The notes: generated from the sequence alone by a model not told the origin. Shown: positions 33,400 through 43,455, counted from the stretch's first letter. The stretch: DNA of 64,000 nt from Nematostella vectensis (GCF_932526225.1 NC_064035.1:21875969-21939968), one strand, 5' to 3'. A program made the numbers and translations.

Positions 33400-34160
33400 G
33401 TGAATTAACATACTGCAGGCTTGGACAGCATATATTCAATAGACATGTAAACAAAAGAGAACAAAAAGAGCCTTTAGAAGAGTCCTTTAGAAAGCCAGGC
33501 GATAAACACCATAATCAAAGTACATTAACTTTATTATAGCCTGGAGCCCTAAATATGGGTACCCTATATCAGGTACTCTAGTTTATGTATAGGTTTATTT
33601 TTGTATTAACCTTTTTAATTTGTATGATGAGCGTTGTTGTGATAAAGTAGTTTAACCAAACTGTTTACTTTCTTTGTAGAACTACAAAAGTAGTAACATA
33701 TTTTCATCGTTTGTCAGTTTATGCACTAAAGAAACATTTTTTATGGGTATTAAAATTCGAAGTGGTAATTATTTATTCAATTCGGAAGGTTTTCTATTCC
33801 AACAGCTATTCAGTTGCGACCGTACGATTTTTTACGCTCTTTGCGTGACCCACGATCGAGCACCATGTATTAGCATAACAAAATCAAATACTGAGATGAC
33901 AAGACCGTAAACAAAAAAACGGGCTAATCTTATAATTTATTAAGACATAAATAACACATCTTTATCAAATAGAAAACAAGCGTTTATGCGTCAATATATT
34001 CAGCATCCTTTTTTCTCTACTGTGTCGCATCGCTTTCCCTATCATTCAATCAGAGATTATTATTTTTTTTTTCGTGCCTATTTTTTTTAGTCTAACTGTG
34101 ACTTGAGACCACGTTTGGTAGTAATATAGGTAGGTTTTGTTTAACGTTCACCAGCTGCAT
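33400..34160. other. AT-rich spacer before the Polinton
   Basis: No gene or repeat was recognised until the minisatellite-like GGAACTGAATAGCCGTC motif at about 34170, which is the insertion target of the Polinton. Confidence 0.5.
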
Positions 34161-34191
34161 TGGCCTACGGAACTGAATAGCCGTCCGTCGG

Positions 34192-34197
34192 AATAGA
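34192..34197. repeat. Target-site duplication, left copy
   Basis: AATAGA immediately before the left inverted repeat. The identical hexamer follows the right repeat at 50309-50314. Joining the flanks gives CCGTCGGAATAGAATAGATG, which is found intact in the adjacent minisatellite. Confidence 0.9.
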
Positions 34198-34391
34198 AGT
34201 AGTAAATGTAGTCTGTATATAGGGTGGATTCCAGTCCCCCGGCCGCGCGGTCGTGGCGCGTTCTGATTGGTTGTTGAAAATGGTGCGCTGTGATTGGTCG
34301 GATTTGATAGGGCGGAAGTGACGTCACAGGTGGACTTTGGACTGGGGTGTTTGGACTTTGGACTTTAGGGGAGGGGTGGTGATTGGTGGGA
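34198..34391 (+). repeat. Polinton left terminal inverted repeat
   Basis: Pairs with 50115-50308 over 194 bp without gaps and with about three mismatches by eye. It contains several ATTGG (CCAAT-box) pentamers (GATTGGTTG, GATTGGTCGG, GATTGGTGGG) and a GTGACGTCA CRE-like octamer, so it probably doubles as a promoter for the outermost genes. Confidence 0.95.
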
Positions 34392-34461
34392 TTTGATAGG
34401 GCGGAAGTGACGTCATAGGTGTGGGGTATTATTATGGGATACCTAAAAAAGAATATATAAA
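34392..34461 (+). promoter_or_regulatory. Promoter region of the GRF gene
   Basis: A second GATAGGGCGGAAGTGACGTCA block follows the terminal repeat, then AATATATAAAATGG at about 34449-34464, a TATA box that overlaps the first ATG. Transcription about 30 nt downstream would skip that ATG and favour the ATG pair at 34504/34507. Confidence 0.5.
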
Positions 34462-35540
34462 ATGGAAATTTTGAAGCGAAGAACATTGGTACTTTGTTTG
34501 TTGATGATGAAGTGTTTTTGTGACGTAGAGGTTAAAAAAGTAGGGTCTGCCTTAAAGTGCGGTACTCTTGTGGATTTTTCAAAAGGTCAGATTGGGTGTG
34601 GCTTTTATTTCAGTCCAGACGAGGCTGAGGCAGTGCGAGAGGCTGTCGAGGAGGGAGTTAACGTCACCGATTTTCCACTGTGTGATCATAACCTCATCTG
34701 CCGTGCCGGAGTGAGCCGCGGTCAGTTTTCCAACGGGCGTGTGTATTTTGCGTGTGACGTGAGACCTCCAAACAAGAAATGCGACCGGTTCGTGTGGGCA
34801 GAACCGCCGAAGGAAGCAAAGAAGACGAAGGCAGTGCCACTATGGACACCACCCTCCAAGAAGAAGGTCAAGGGCAAGGGCAAAGGCAAGAAGTTCCTTA
34901 AAACTTGCGTAAACGTAAGCGTTCCCGTTCCCCCGCCAAAAGAAGAAGAAGTGGAGGAGGAGGATGTGGAGGAGGAGGAGGAGATGCCGGATGTAGTGGA
35001 AGTGATACCGATGTTGAAGAAGCCGAGAGAGTAGTTGTCGTCGAAAGTGACACTAGCGATGAGGAAGAAGAGGAGGAGGAGGAGGAAGAGTCCATGGAGT
35101 CTTATAACGAACTCGATGAGCCTCATGCGACTTACGATGTGATTGACACGTATAACGTCATGCATGTCGTTGGTCATTATGTGGAGGCGTTGATTCTAGA
35201 CCTGATGGCTGAGTGGGATCCCTTGGTGCACCGTGACCATGAGCTGTGGAAGAAGGTTTTTTATAAGGCCAGAGCCACCCTGAATGGTTGTATTGAATTG
35301 GCCTGGGAGGGTCTGCAAAAGCTGAGTGATAGACTTGGGCTTGCTGTGCAAGGTCATTGGAAATCTTACATTCAAGATTTGTTGGACTGTCTATCCCCCG
35401 TGGATATTTTAAAGATGCTCCAGAAGGGGGAGTTGCCTGGCTTGTTGCGGGGAAGAGAGGAACAAGTTTGGGGTGTGACCAGAGACATTGCGCGTCAAAT
35501 TGCAGGGGAAACCCCTTCACCCGTAACCCCTCTTTCTTAA
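34462..35540 (+). pseudogene. GRF zinc-finger protein with acidic linker, frame-broken
   Basis: The first frame (34462-35034) carries a GRF-type zinc finger. Cysteines at residues 74, 80, 98 and 107 surround SNGRVYFACD and end with CDRFVWAE, the pattern seen in topoisomerase III, APE2 and NEIL3, where the module binds single-stranded DNA. A lysine-rich linker follows. In the overlapping +1-shifted frame (34905-35540) the sequence continues with KRKRSRSPAKRRR, a glycine run, an acidic run of more than ten glutamates and an unrecognised helical domain (ELWKKVFYKARATLNGCIEL ... PGLLRGREEQ). I think one gene has been split by a frameshift near 34905; two overlapping genes or programmed shifting are alternatives. 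A second copy of the 5' part lies inverted at 50520-51005. Role inferred: DNA replication or repair accessory. Confidence 0.65.
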
Positions 35541-35742
35541 AAAGAGACATTTGCATGGTTATAAAATGTTTTATTAACTATTTGTATTTTTACAAAATGT
35601 TTTAAATAAAATAAAATGTTCTTTTAAAAAGTGTCCGTCATCTTCTTTGCCCAGTACTAAAGTCTATGATTCCTGTGTTCCTGTGTGGGGGTGCCACCAT
35701 CCAGTTCTCTATGCCCCATCCGTCTCGGTAGTTTATTACAGG

Positions 35743-35970
35743 TCAAACGTAATCAGCATCATCGTCGCTAATCACGATCACTGGTGGGGTGGGGTGTGCT
35801 CTAGTTTGTTGTTCTCTTCCTCTTCGGCAATGGGGACACGTGGGTAACAGTCCTCGGTATTCTTGTACCTTGTACCAATCGTTTAGGCACCGATGGTGCA
35901 TTGTCTGCTTGCAGCAATTAATCATCTCCAATACTTCTTCCTCATCCTCTTTACAAATGATGCCTTCCAT
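35743..35970 (-). CDS. Degenerate RING protein with C-terminal SUMO-interaction motif
   Basis: From the ATG at 35970 a 75-residue protein is predicted. Residues 5-48 (IICKEDEEEVLEMINCC, HHRCLNDW, CPHCRR) follow the layout of the second RING protein at 48346-49044, but the first zinc cysteine is a glycine and another is a methionine. The C-terminus PPVIVISDDD is a textbook SUMO-interaction motif: a hydrophobic VIVI core followed by acidic residues. A RING joined to such a motif would suggest a SUMO-targeted ubiquitin ligase, as used by some DNA viruses against host nuclear defences, but the missing zinc ligands make ligase activity uncertain. It is transcribed leftward from the shared region at 35971-36512. 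Upstream codons to 36138 are open but precede the likely start. Confidence 0.65.
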   Translation of the reverse strand: MEGIICKEDEEEVLEMINCCKQTMHHRCLNDWYKVQEYRGLLPTCPHCRRGREQQTRAHPTPPVIVISDDDADYV

Positions 35971-36512
35971 TTTTTTTATTATTATTTTGAATTTCTTATT
36001 GCTTTGTTGTTTTTGAGTCTTGGTCTGACTGTGAAGTGATCCCGGCTCGTCGTCGTCTTTTAAGACCTTCGAGTAGGTCACGTGTATCGATGAGATCATC
36101 GGGAACGCTTCTGATTGGCTCAGGGATGTATTGACCAATCAGAGGCTTGGAAAACGGAAGACGTCATAGCGATGATGTCATGGCTTTTTTACCCACCCCT
36201 CCCCCTCTCTTTTTGCTTTTTGTCATAACTGTGATTATAAACAGTATAGAGTGTTTTTTAAAAATAAAAATAATGGTCACGGGATCCCTGTGTATCGATG
36301 AGATTATCGGGAACGCCCTGATTGGGTTAAGTATTTTTATTTGTCCAATTAGAGGGTAGAAAAAAAGGTTGAAAATGGAGAATGATTGGTTTATTTTTCA
36401 GAAAAAAAGTATTTTTAGCTGACTGGAATTCAAGCTTTTTGATTGGATAAGAGTTCTATAAAAGAGGTGGCATTTTCAATCGCATTTCAGTTTGCCCTTG
36501 ACGAACTTCGCC
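35971..36512. promoter_or_regulatory. Divergent promoter region with a 70-bp direct repeat
   Basis: The region lies between the leftward RING gene and the rightward polymerase gene. TGTATCGATGAGAT-ATCGGGAACGC occurs at 36083 and again at 36291 (208 bp apart), each followed by CTGATTGG and then an inverted CCAAT/CCAATTAGAGG block, so each copy holds opposed CCAAT boxes. TATAAAAG at 36457-36464 lies 49 nt before the polymerase ATG. A role as bidirectional promoter or origin-like control region is inferred. Confidence 0.6.
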
Positions 36513-37872
36513 ATGGCTTATGATGATGGTAATGAGTGGCTTACCAAATTGTTAGAAGTGTTACCTGATCCCGAAGAAGAAGGAGAAGGAGAGAGTGGAC
36601 GACTTCCTCCAGATTTTTTTTCACGATGATCTCGCTGACTTACCTTAATTTAGTTCCTTTGACGAATTGTTTGACTCTTATTGTACCCCAGATGGGGAGG
36701 GTGAGGAGATTTCGTTTGAAGATCCTTTTTTGAACGAACCTGGGCCTTCCGGGCTGAAACAACAACAACAACAAGAAGGTCGTTGGAAGAAACGCTCTCA
36801 TGATAGTGATGATGATGATGATGAGGAGGAGGAGGAGAAGGACGATGTTACGTATGATTTACGTCAAGTGACTACTCGGCATTCTACCAAAATGCGTACT
36901 GACTGTACCGATTACGAACTGTCGGTCGATCTGCCTACGTTCACGTGTGTACGAGGTGTGGCATTGGGAGCGCTGGGCGCGGTTGTTTGAAGAGTACATC
37001 AAGACCTTCTTGAAGTACAAACAAGAAGCGTCGGGCTGGCCCGCCTGGTGCACCACCGACGCCGACAAAATGCAGTACGTCGACGATTACGAACGTCACC
37101 AAGGCGTCCGTATGGATCCTAGCAAGATCGAGAAGAACCCAGGCCTCCGCTCCGTGGCGAAGATGGGCCTGAATTGCATGTGGGGAAAGTTTGGTGAGCA
37201 GCCCAACCCCCAACATACCGAGTACGTGGACGACCTCAAGGCCTACTTTGCCCTGCTGAACAACGACAGTATCGAGGTGAATGATGTGCTCATCATGAAC
37301 GACGACCTCATCCAAGTTCACTACAGGCTGGGGGAAAAGTTTCAAGAGTTGAAACCCCACACCAACGTGGTGATTGCTGCCTTCACCACGGCGTACGCGC
37401 GCCTCAAGTTGTACGACGTGCTGGATGGCCTAGAGGAACGCTGTCTGTATCACGACACGGACAGCGGCATTTTCTTACATCGCCCTGGAGAGTGGAAGCC
37501 ACCCCTAGGGGTCTATCTAGGAGACCTGACGAGCGAATTGGAGCCTGGAGACTTTACCGAACGTTATTCGTCCACGGGACCCAAGAGTTACGGGTACACC
37601 ACGCAACAGGGCCATTCCACGTGTAAAGTGAAGGGACTTCACATCAACCTTCGCACGGCAGATATCGTGAACATGGCCAGCATGTTGGAACTCTTGCGCG
37701 TTGAAGGCGCGACGGCGAAGAGCGCCACGTGACTCTCCCTTACACCATCCAGCGCAATGTGCACGACAGAACTCTACACACGGTGCCGGCGCACAAGACA
37801 TTTCGTGTCGTGTACAACAAACGCGTGCGACGGGGCATGCGCACTTACCCTTATGGTTATTTTAAGTTGTAA
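36513..37872 (+). pseudogene. polB: Protein-primed DNA polymerase B, internally deleted
   Basis: The ATG at 36513 opens a short frame (MAYDDGNEWLTKLLEVLPD) continued in other phases by an acidic, glutamine-rich segment (36667-36930). From 36947 the C-terminal polymerase follows, with KQEASGWPAWC, the motif B-like GLNCMWGKFGE and the catalytic motif C YHDTDSGIF. The last part (TFRVVYNKRV ... YPYGYFKL, ending at 37872) is again in another frame. Family members run beyond 1000 residues; here the 3'-5' exonuclease, the terminal-protein regions and palm motif A are absent between about 36930 and 36947. The enzyme would replicate the element genome using a protein primer. Because the deletion is internal and the termini are intact, this copy could have depended on a helper. 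AATAAA follows at about 37888. Confidence 0.85.
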
Positions 37873-37931
37873 AATTAAAGTCCGTTAATAAAAAAGCCTT
37901 CTCTTCTGTGGTAGTAGGATGTTATTTTGTA

Positions 37932-37940
37932 TATAAATAA
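37932..37940 (+). promoter_or_regulatory. TATA box of the integrase gene
   Basis: TATAAATAA lies 43 nt before the ATG at 37975, the same spacing as the TATAAATAG boxes of the late-type genes. Confidence 0.6.
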
Positions 37941-37974
37941 GGTGAGGGGTGGTAGGGAAGGGGTCACTTGTAGC

Positions 37975-39297
37975 ATGGGTTGCTTTGGTGCGGATCCTCT
38001 TCAGCCGCGTTTCGATTGTCGTACGGTGTGGGAACGTTTACGGTGTCTCTTTGCGTGTTGCGGGGGACGCATCGAAATTCATTCATCGCAACTCGATGGC
38101 GCCCGAGCCCCACCCCCTCCCACCCCTACCACCGTCCGTGCGCGAAAAAAAGAAGAGTATGAAGAAGAAGAAGACGACGACGATGACTCAGAAGACGATC
38201 GATCGTCTTCTTCACCCAATTTATTACGATCCGAATCATCCGGCAGCCTTGGGGGGAGTGGACAAATTAGTCCGAGCGGTACGTTCCAAAGGAGTGCGTC
38301 GTGCCCAAGTGAATTCGTGGCTTCGGAACCAGCCCACCTACACGCTCCATAAACCGTACCGTCGTCGCTACCCACGCCAACGAGTGGTGGTGAATGGTAT
38401 GGACGAACAATGGCAAGCGGATCTGTGTGACATGCAAGCGTTACGCTCGTACAATGACGGGTACAACTACTTACTCATCGTGATTGACGTGTTGAGCAAG
38501 TACGCGTGGGTGGTCCCTCTCAAGGACAAGTCGGGCAAACGGCTCGTCGAGGCGTTTGAGCCGATTTTCGAGGGTGGACGCCAGCCAGAAAAACTTCAAA
38601 CGGACGGTGGGACCGAGTTTAAGAATCGAATCTTCCAGGCGTTTCTCAAATCCAAAGGATCCATCACTTTTCCACGCGAAGTGAATTGAATGCTTCTGTG
38701 GTCGAACGATTCAATCGCACTCTCAAGACCTGGATGTGGCGATGGTTTACGCACAAGGAGACACGCCGTTACGTGGACATGTTACCGCAATTGGTGCACA
38801 ATTACAATCACTCGTACCAACGTAGCATCCGACGTGCTCCTGCGGACGTGGTCACGTACGACGATGCTCAGGAGGTGTGGGCTATCTTGTACGGGAAGAA
38901 AAGACTGGAGACCCCAAAGAAGAATAAGAGAGCCCCACCCAAATTTAACGTGGGGGATAGGGTGCGGATCAGTAAAGTCAAACACGTCTTTGCCAAAAAG
39001 TACATTCCCAATTGGACCGAAGAAGTGTTTACGGTGGGTCATCGGTACAACAACACGAATCAGAAGAACTTCGCGTACCGACTTCGCGAGTACGATGGAA
39101 CGTGGTTAGAGGGACGGTTTTACGAACCCGAACTGCAACACGTCAGTCTCGACGAGCAACGGGATTTGTTTCGCATCGAACGGGTGATCAGGACGCGAGG
39201 GAAGGGACGGAACGAAGAGTATTTCGTGCAATGGCGTGGATGGCCTGACAAGTACAACAGTTGGGTGTCTGCCCAACAAGTGCATAAAATCTTATGA
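37975..39297 (+). pseudogene. int: Polinton integrase with C-terminal chromodomain, frame-broken
   Basis: The ATG at 37975 starts an N-terminal segment (MGCFGADPLQ, cysteine-rich, then an acidic run). The conserved body is in another frame: LLHPIYYDPNHPAALGGVDK, then the retroviral integrase core with WQADLCDM, QTDGGTEF and, after a further shift near 38686, VVERFNRT. These give the catalytic D, D and E. The last 60 residues (RNEEYFVQWRGWPDKYNSWV) are a chromodomain, which in mobile elements directs insertion by reading histone marks. The enzyme cuts and joins element ends to host DNA and accounts for the 6-bp duplication. Two frame breaks (about 38200 and 38686) interrupt this copy. The MGCF start would be a good myristoylation signal if expressed alone. 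Confidence 0.9.
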
Positions 39298-39299
39298 TC

Positions 39300-40316
39300 C
39301 ACGTGGCCTGCACCCAGTTGTTTTGTGCACCTTGACAGACCAACATCATTTCCACGTGACGTTACCCAGCAATGCCATTCAAGGCGCCTTACCCGGCAAT
39401 ACCATTAACGACTTTTCCATACGCACGCCAAAGACACTGAATTTGCGCGAGGGACAGTGGGAAGTGGCTTTGGTGTCGTTGATTTACCCTCACACGTGGA
39501 CAAAGTTCCTACCACGAGATCATGATATCTGGATCTACCATCAAGTACCCGAAGCCAGTTGGCTCCAGGCGAACAAAGGTAACCCTCAAGCACGCGTCCC
39601 CGTCGAAAAAATTGATGAAAAATGGACGTATATCAAACTGGACGACTTCAAAGTCCCGAAATGGCACGAAGTGGCCTTCAATCTCAAGAAGGCTATCGAT
39701 CAATTCAACAAAGATCGAGCAATCGTGATACAGCAACTCGGAATAAGGGTAAAGGATGTGGATGTGACGATAGACACTACATCGAAAAAGATCACCATCA
39801 AGATTGGGAAGGACGTTCAACTCCTCCTACGTCCGCGAGTAGCCATGGCTTTAGGATTCAAGCAATGGATTTCGGGGGAATGGACCATGCGGCTGCACCC
39901 TGATGATAACATTCTACCACCACCTGACTATCAGTTTGGCCAGGCCGAAATACACAAAGTTCTGTTGGGTTGGATACCCTTAAGCTACGACGACCTGAGC
40001 CAATTCCCAGGCTCCGAGGATTTCAACCCACCACTAGTTCGACCCTTTGCCTCCAAGGAGGCTGATATGGCCATCGAAGAACTACACCGCTTTCAAGGGA
40101 AGCGAGTATAATAATCTCCTACAAGTGCTGTCGCCTGAAGGAAACTATGGTGACGCTGTGGAACGAAATTTTATCAATCCTTATTATTTCCCGATACGCA
40201 CTCAGATGGTTAACATGATTCACTTCTATATAACCGATGATATGGGAGAACCCATCTCATTTCAGTCTGGCGCTGTCGTGGGAACATTACACTTTCGACG
40301 CGTCCGATTTGCTTGA
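39300..40316 (+). pseudogene. Minor-capsid (penton-like) protein, first tandem copy
   Basis: The frame that reads through the integrase end contains HHFHVTLPSNAIQG, NDFSIRTPKTLNLREGQWEV and YPHTWTKFL, the N-terminal signature of a Polinton virion-protein family that I assign, tentatively, to the single jelly-roll minor capsid. The C-terminal part (NYGDAVERNFINPYYFPIR, MIHFYITDDMGEPISF) is in a different frame from about 40100. No clear ATG precedes the signature. The stop at 40314-40316 is followed after two bases by the ATG of a second related gene, so the two are a tandem pair. The protein would sit at capsid vertices. Confidence 0.6.
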
Positions 40317-40318
40317 CG

Positions 40319-41338
40319 ATGACAGCCCCACGAGAGTATATTCTCACCTTATCTAGCTCAGACAGAGAAGAAGCAGCTTCCAGTGAGATTGGTGATTTCG
40401 TCGTACGTCCACCCCAAAGGATCGGTTTACGCTACGGAAACTGGGACGTGGGCCTTTCCTCGATCATCTACCAACCCAGCTATGATATCTTCACGCCAGA
40501 CGAACACGGTATCTGGATCATGTGCAAACATCTAGACCACATGATCTCATCACCTATCGGCATAACCCTTATACTCTACTTTCAATGGCACCGGCTTACC
40601 ATACCACCATCGACGATGAACGATTGGGATCAATTGTCAAAAAACGTCCAACTAACCATCAACAACTTTAACGCGTCCAGATACGATGCAAGACAAGCAT
40701 TACAGCAAAATTATCTGGACCTAGACTTGATAATAGACGAATACAACGAAAAGGTAAAGAGGAAATCGAATGTTGATGCGTAAAAGATTGGGAGCAGGGT
40801 CTGGATATGACAACGAAAGACTCTCCGATCCGGGACCCTTCTATCCCACACTGCTGGAAAACATTGTGATTCGAGGCATCCTACCCCCGGATTACCCCAT
40901 CACTGAAAGAGAAACCTACAAAGCTCAACCACCGAATCCACCGGAGATCCCTGCAAGACCGCTGCCCCACTGGATTGTATTTGATTGCTCTCTTACTCAA
41001 TGGCCAAACAATTCGGACACTCGCATGCACCCCTCCAGTAGTCACCCTAAACCCTTCGTTTTCCACCCATCCTTTCAAAACATGTACGTGTACTCAAACA
41101 TCACCGAAGACAACTTCATTTTGGGAAGTAACACCCGCAATGTGTTGCGTGTAATGGTAGCCAAAGGTGAACCTGGAGGAAGAGCTGTAGAACGGAATTT
41201 TGAACGTCCATTCTATTTTCCTGTACGCCTGCGACTCGTCGAGCAAATTCACATCTATATAAAGGAGGATACAGGTAGAACAGTGCCATTTTCATCGGGA
41301 AGCATCAAGGTGACACTTTATTTTTTGGCGTACATCAT
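40319..41338 (+). pseudogene. Minor-capsid (penton-like) protein, second tandem copy
   Basis: The ATG at 40319 opens a frame with REYILTLSSSDREE, FVVRPPQRIGLRYGNWDVGL and a DI--PDEHGIWI segment that parallels the first copy (FHVTLPSNA..., REGQWEVAL, DHDIWIY). After about 40775 the frame changes and the C-terminal half runs PFVFHPSFQNMYVYSNI, RAVERNFERPFYFPVRL and IHIYIKEDTGRTVPFSSG, again paralleling AVERNF-NPYYFPIR and MIHFYITDDMGEPISF upstream. Sequence divergence between the copies is high, so the duplication is old and each may have its own role, for example penton and fibre-like partner. One frame break splits this copy. Confidence 0.6.
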
Positions 41339-41745
41339 CATGAAGGGACGAGGCTTACCCATTGAAGAACTATTTGAAACCCTTGGAAATACTATGGGCA
41401 TGATCACTAGCGGGGACCCAGCAGCTAAAAAAACGTTTTTATGATGCTACCATTGCCTCTGGCACTAAAGTGGGTACTGAGCTTGGCGATCTTTACAAGA
41501 AAGCCGAAAGTATAGCAACCCAAAAGGGAAGTGGTTCCATGTATCTCGGTTCCCCTCCACCCTTTATTGGACGTTGGGAGCAGCGTGGTCTAGAAGATGG
41601 TGCATTCGAAGGCGCTCCCCTTGATCAACAAGGATCGGGAAATGGACGAGATCAAGCGTTCAGCGGATACCCAGTGGTCTTACAAACAGGGCGTGGCATC
41701 GGAGGTGCAGCATTCCAGACGGACGACTTGTACCTACTGGTGTAG
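41339..41745 (+). pseudogene. Small virion-like protein, frame-broken
   Basis: The ATG at 41339 starts MKGRGLPIEELFETLGNTMG, which stops at 41442-41444. The product continues in another frame (to 41745) with SGTKVGTELGDLYKKAES and MYLGSPPPFIGRWEQ. The order small glycine-rich protein after the minor capsid genes recurs, as I recall, in Polintons. I do not recognise a domain. It might correspond to a minor virion or cement protein, but that is a guess. Confidence 0.4.
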
Positions 41746-41771
41746 GGGGAGTCCGACGTATTAACCAGACC

Positions 41772-42029
41772 ATGGGTCCCCCCATTGACATTCCTAATGG
41801 CATTCCCATCATTCATTCATCCTTTAAAAGCATCCAGCCGAGCGCCAAGAAACAAGCACCTCAACTGGTGAAGTTCCTGCCAAAAACCGTTCCTATAGGA
41901 ACAACCGTTCAAATGGGTGGTGGTAGAAAGAGTACCCGTCCTCCACCTCCTCGCTACCGTCGTCGTCGTAAAGTTAGCCCATCGTACCCTCGTCCTCATC
42001 GTCCTCGCAGCCCTGATATTTTCGACTAG
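41772..42029 (+). CDS. Small basic proline/arginine-rich protein
   Basis: An 85-residue product, MGPPIDIPNGIPIIHSSFK at the start and RRKVSPSYPRPHRPRSP near the end. The arginine- and proline-rich tail suggests nucleic-acid or capsid contact. The frame is also open upstream (GVGGVRRINQT), so the start is uncertain and it may be the end of the preceding gene. It sits directly before the major capsid gene. Confidence 0.4.
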   Translation: MGPPIDIPNGIPIIHSSFKSIQPSAKKQAPQLVKFLPKTVPIGTTVQMGGGRKSTRPPPPRYRRRRKVSPSYPRPHRPRSPDIFD

Positions 42030-42124
42030 AAAAAAGATAAAAAATCTCATCGAACACGGAGCATACTCAGTTAGCAGTTATCCTTGCCACGAAGAAGAGC
42101 TCTCTCTCACTTTTTACCACCACC

Positions 42125-43432
42125 ATGAGTGTCTTTTCCGGGTCAAAACAAGTCGCCAATGCAGGGGTGAATTTGTTTAAACTTCCTGCTACAGATGTTG
42201 CCTTAAAAGATGGCCATTATATTCCGTATACGCCATCCGATGAAGGCGACGATCACATTGAGTGGTACATTTACCCCAGCTCCACTTACATTGATCTGAA
42301 GAAAACACACATTCGGCTGGAAGTAAAACTCACTAAAGGTAATGGTACATCCCTTGCTACAGGGGAAAAAGTTGCCTTTGTAAACAACGCCTTGCATTCG
42401 ATGATCAAGCAAGTCAAGGTTGAATTGAATAACAGACCCGTTACACTACAATCGGATTCGTATGCGTACCGTGCCTACATCGAATCCCTCCTTAACTATT
42501 CCAAGGAAGGTCGAGAGTCCTACTTGACTGGGGCACTCTGGTACAAAGACACGGCTGGTCAAATGGAAGGTACCGATATAGCAGGTAGTGCTGTTCTAAA
42601 CTAAGGCTTGAAAACACGCGCCACCTTCACGGCTCTAAGTGCAACCATTGGACTGATTGGACCTCTATTCTGCGACATCTTCCATTCCGAGCGGTACCTA
42701 CTGGACAAAATTCCCATCAAGATCAGAATTGAACTGCAAAAACCACAATTTGCCCTCATGTCCCACGGTGAAAATGGGAAGTTCAAAATTTCCAAGGGAT
42801 CAGTTCTTCGCCTGTACCACGTGACCCCCACCGACACAGTCAGGTTGAATCACGCCAACGAAATGCTCAAACACAACTTGGCCAAGTACCCCTTAACCAC
42901 TGCTGTAGTCAAAACCGAGCAGATCGAAAGCGGAAAACGCTCCATACTGTTCAGGAACCTATTCAATGGACTCGTTCCTAAACGGATGATTTTTGGAATC
43001 GTCGAGGACGCCACCTACAATGGATCCTACAAAAAGAACCCCTTCAATTTCCAGATGCCCCAGCTGAGTTCTATCGAGGTCAAAGTGGATGGAAACGAAA
43101 CACCCATCTCAAGTCTCAAAAATACAGGTGGTGAAGCCATAGATTTGTACCACCTGCTATTCGACAACGTGTGTGGTTCGTATCGCGGAAGAGGACTGAA
43201 CATCTCACGGGAAGAATTCAAGAATGGGTACGCCTTATTCCCCTTTGACTTCACAGCTGCTACAAATGCCTCATCCGGGTACTTCCAGCCTCAGTATAAA
43301 GGTGTGGTAACGCTCGAATTAACCTTCAGTGAGGCCACCGACAAGGTGTACATAGTCGTGCTGTACGGAGAATTCAACAACAACATGGAAATAGACTCTG
43401 CTCGCAACGTGATGTACGACATTCAAGGTTAA
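42125..43432 (+). pseudogene. Major capsid protein, double jelly-roll (hexon-like), with in-frame stop
   Basis: The ATG at 42125 starts MSVFSGSKQVANAGVNLFKL. The N-terminal jelly-roll contains DHIEWYIYPSSTYIDLKKT and KQVKVELNNRPVTLQSDSYA, the C-terminal part GPLFCDIFHSERYLLDKI, YHLLFDNVCGSYRG and YALFPFDFTAA. These are characteristic of the Polinton/adintovirus major capsid protein, which forms pseudohexameric trimers around the viral genome. Both halves are in the same frame, separated by a single TAA at 42602-42604. Total length of 435 codons fits a slightly short family member. Presence of this gene is the basis for calling the element a virus-like provirus and not only a transposon. Confidence 0.9.
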
Positions 43433-43455
43433 AAAACCCCTCCTCCTGTTGAAAA

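Noticed and set aside
34898..35177. Antisense serine- and leucine-rich frames in the GRF gene
   Set aside because: They mirror the acidic and glycine-rich repeats on the coding strand.
38079..38375. Antisense frame within the integrase gene
   Set aside because: Produced by the GAA/GAC repeats; the integrase motifs on the plus strand are unambiguous.
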